Source: JAGQTE01 sp964648005 (GTDB lineage: Bacteria; Actinomycetota; Acidimicrobiia; Acidimicrobiales; Acidimicrobilacustridaceae). Taken from it: a DNA stretch of 6,575 nt. Made by a program: the position numbers and the translations under genes. The notes below the pieces were generated by a model that was not told the DNA's origin, searched no databases, and saw nothing but the letters and a program-made list of their open reading frames with translations. Shown here piece by piece: positions 6,221 to 6,575 of the stretch. The stretch is taken from positions 1 to 6,575 of the forward strand of contig CAZYKR010000245.1 in assembly GCA_964648005.1 (NCBI GenBank), read 5' to 3'. How positions within the stretch are numbered: position 1 is the first letter of the stretch; each line of letters opens with the position of its first letter.

Positions 6221-6575
6221 GTTTTCGGCGAGCAGCTCCGAGAAGACCTCGTCGGTGTGCTGGCCCAGGCTCGGCGCCTTCGTGGGCGTGGGGAGCTCGG
6301 CGCCGACGATCTTGATCGGCAGCGGGAGCTGCTCGGCGCCGAGGACGTCCGCACCGATCCAACCCAGGCGGTCCTGGAACTGGGGGTCGTCGCCCAGGTT
6401 CTTCGGCGTGTTCACCGGAGCGATCGTGGTGTTGTGCTCGTCGGCGAAGGCCAGCCACTCGGCGCAGCTGCGGCCGGCGAAGATCGCACGCAGCTCGGCC
6501 TGCAGCTCGCGGTTGTTGCGGGCATGGTCGGCGTAGGTGCTGCCGGGCCAGCGCTCGAACAGGTCCATGCGCCCG
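6218..6575 (-). CDS. CoA-transferase family III (CaiB/BaiF), C-terminal part, begins outside window
   Basis: The minus-strand frame is open from the window edge to the TAG at 6218-6220 and gives the last 118 residues. They match the family III CoA-transferase C-terminus: NNRELQAELRAIFAGRSCAEWLAFADEHNTTIAPVNTPKNLGDDPQF, then PLPIKIVGAELPTP, then the end motif APSLGQHTDEVFSELL. Such enzymes move CoA between acids and often activate substrates for catabolism, here possibly steroid- or terpenoid-like acids. The ATG at 6568 (GRMDLFERWPG) is internal, not a start, because the preceding residues keep the family frame and the catalytic Asp lies further upstream, outside the window. The amidohydrolase gene follows after 33 nt on the same strand and in the same reading frame, so read-through transcription is likely in addition to the internal promoter. 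Confidence 0.9.
   Translation of the reverse strand, partial: GRMDLFERWPGSTYADHARNNRELQAELRAIFAGRSCAEWLAFADEHNTTIAPVNTPKNLGDDPQFQDRLGWIGADVLGAEQLPLPIKIVGAELPTPTKAPSLGQHTDEVFSELLAEN

Overview
The window is very GC-rich and gene-dense, with almost no intergenic DNA. Its gene families point to a lipid- or steroid-using member of the Actinomycetota: a wax ester synthase/diacylglycerol acyltransferase, a KshA-type Rieske oxygenase, a family III CoA-transferase, and TANNNT-type -10 boxes placed directly in front of start codons. An uncultured or marine lineage such as Acidimicrobiia is possible, but the sequence alone does not settle it.

Left part, divergent pair: a truncated beta-lactamase-fold serine hydrolase runs leftward off the window (1-270, minus). 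Eight bases or so away, a WS/DGAT acyltransferase starts in the opposite direction (about 279/291-1703, plus).

Middle, plus strand: the WS/DGAT is followed after 16 nt by a secreted Ca2+-dependent-type phosphoinositide phospholipase C (1720-2859). Its TAG stop overlaps by one base the GTG start of a polytopic membrane protein with a C-terminal flippase-like (LPG synthase TM / UPF0104) domain (2859-4262). Together these three read as a neutral-lipid / membrane-lipid / envelope group. A TAACCT box 8 nt before the phospholipase start suggests that the second and third genes also have their own leaderless promoter.

Right part, minus strand, read right to left: the C-terminal end of a family III (CaiB/BaiF) CoA-transferase (6575-6218), an amidohydrolase-2-like protein (6184-5324) and a Rieske non-heme iron oxygenase (5327-4236). 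The last two overlap by ATGA. The 33-nt gap after the CoA-transferase carries a perfect 14-bp palindrome, TAGAACTCGTTCTA on the minus strand. It fits the KstR operator consensus TnnAACnnGTTnnA and sits just upstream of a TAACGT -10 box located 7 nt before the amidohydrolase start. This is the most informative signal in the window: it ties the amidohydrolase-oxygenase pair to a KstR-like (sterol/lipid catabolism) regulator independently of the protein sequences.

The amidohydrolase is unusual because most positions that hold metal ligands in its superfamily are occupied by other residues. The two transcription units on opposite strands meet tail to tail with a 27-nt coding overlap at 4236-4262. 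No RNA gene, CRISPR array, insertion sequence or long repeat was seen, and no stretch longer than 300 bases lacks a gene.
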